From Euglena gracilis (taxonomy: Eukaryota > Euglenida > Euglenophyceae > Euglenales), in the NCBI GenBank assembly GCA_039621445.1, contig CP154956.1, positions 77,868,474 through 77,932,473 of the forward strand: a stretch of 64,000 nt of DNA, in the 5' to 3' direction. Below, piece by piece: positions 1-64,000 of the stretch. The translations under genes were made by a program, and so were the position numbers. Under the pieces are notes generated by a model, which was not told the origin of the DNA, did not search any database, and saw only the letters and a list, made by a program, of their open reading frames with translations. How positions within the stretch are numbered: the first letter of the stretch is position 1; every line of letters starts with the position of its first letter.

Positions 1-63513
<63,513 letters not shown>

Positions 63514-64000
63514 TCTGCGCGCAGTCTCGTGTGCAGCCCTGTCCTACGAATGGCCCGGGGTTGCCCGTGGGAGGTTGACCCGGAGGAACAACCCATTTCC
63601 AAACAACGTTTGCCACAGTGCCCCCCCACCCAATGGTCAGGGCTGGATTGCAGAAGCCACATGCGGTCCAGTGGCATCCGTTTCATTCCAGTCCAGTCTG
63701 TTTCTTGTACGATTATGCGCCTCTATAACGGCCGTCACTCGGACCATCAGGGGCCGGAACACTCGTGTTCCTATTGCCTTTGCACCTGTCGGGAGCTCTC
63801 CTGGCACAGCAGTGTTGGCCAGGAGATTGCTGACTGCCAAGGTCCACCTGAATGCAGAAGAATTTGCCTGTAAAACAAGAGTCGATCATTTTTTTTTCTG
63901 TTTGATACCTTTCCGCAGGTGAGCTCCTTTTTATGTTGAGTTCTTATTTATGTCATCAAATGGCTTCTGGACTGATGGGTACATGCTGAATTGCCAGGTG
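63514..64000 (+). other. 3' flank of the gene
   Basis: No convincing coding segment, RNA gene or repeat was found after the stop codon. It presumably holds the 3' untranslated region and intergenic DNA. Confidence 0.4.

Noticed and set aside
63514-64000. ORFs after the stop codon
   Set aside because: Short, without repeat or domain motifs and with mixed composition; not supported as coding.

Overview
The window looks like nuclear DNA of a protist from Euglenozoa (a euglenid, or possibly a diplonemid). I infer this from the introns. Most lack GT-AG ends, have ends that are inverted repeats of each other (typically CAG...CTG), and contain long G/C runs, microsatellites and TTAGGG-like repeats. 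Pairing intron ends without GT-AG borders is the published hallmark of euglenid nonconventional introns. There are no operons, ribosome binding sites, rRNA or tRNA genes that I can see, and every convincing coding segment is on the + strand. LAYOUT: Essentially the whole window is one gene of about 80 exons. It is open at the left edge and ends at a TAG stop at 63511-63513. I estimate about 18-19 kb of coding sequence, roughly 6,000 residues. 1-2.4 kb and 3.05-3.3 kb: C2 domains 1-2. 3.3-7 kb: a dense block of short repeats with the core GRRPGExGFIPP. 7-8.3 kb: C2 domains 3-4. 8.6-10.5 kb: more repeats. 10.5-13.9 kb: C2 domains 5-6. 13.9-15.4 kb: repeats. 15.4-22 kb: a second repeat type (GEPGL...ISLxMKD) and acidic linkers. 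23.5-30 kb: short acidic or Ser-rich exons. 30.2-32.1 kb: C2 domain 7. 33-43 kb: six C2 domains, two almost identical. 43.8-44.8 kb: repeats plus C2. 45.8-51.9 kb: three C2 domains. 52-53.7 kb: repeats. 53.7-55.3 kb: two C2 domains. 55.8-56.1 kb: a PEGA-like domain. 57.4-58.0 kb: a segment resembling formin GBD/FH3. 58.3-63.5 kb: Pro/Ala/Ser/Tyr-rich tail ending in a small Cys cluster. THE UNUSUAL SYSTEM: the introns look like domesticated DNA transposons. For 36 introns one rule (remove from a CAG through a CTG plus the next 8 nt) joins the flanking exons in frame. In several introns those 8 nt are an exact copy of the 8 nt before the CAG, i.e. a target-site duplication. Four further elements with perfect 8-bp duplications sit inside larger introns. 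Several element families recur in different introns of the same gene. Terminal CAG/CTG plus 8-bp duplications is the signature of hAT-superfamily transposons. A near-identical pair of C2 domains differs by the presence and absence of such introns. CAVEATS: exon ends are exact where the rule and the frame agree; others are given as approximate. Domain names are from pattern recognition only. No function is known to me for this protein; a large cytoskeletal, pellicular or membrane-associated scaffold is only a guess.
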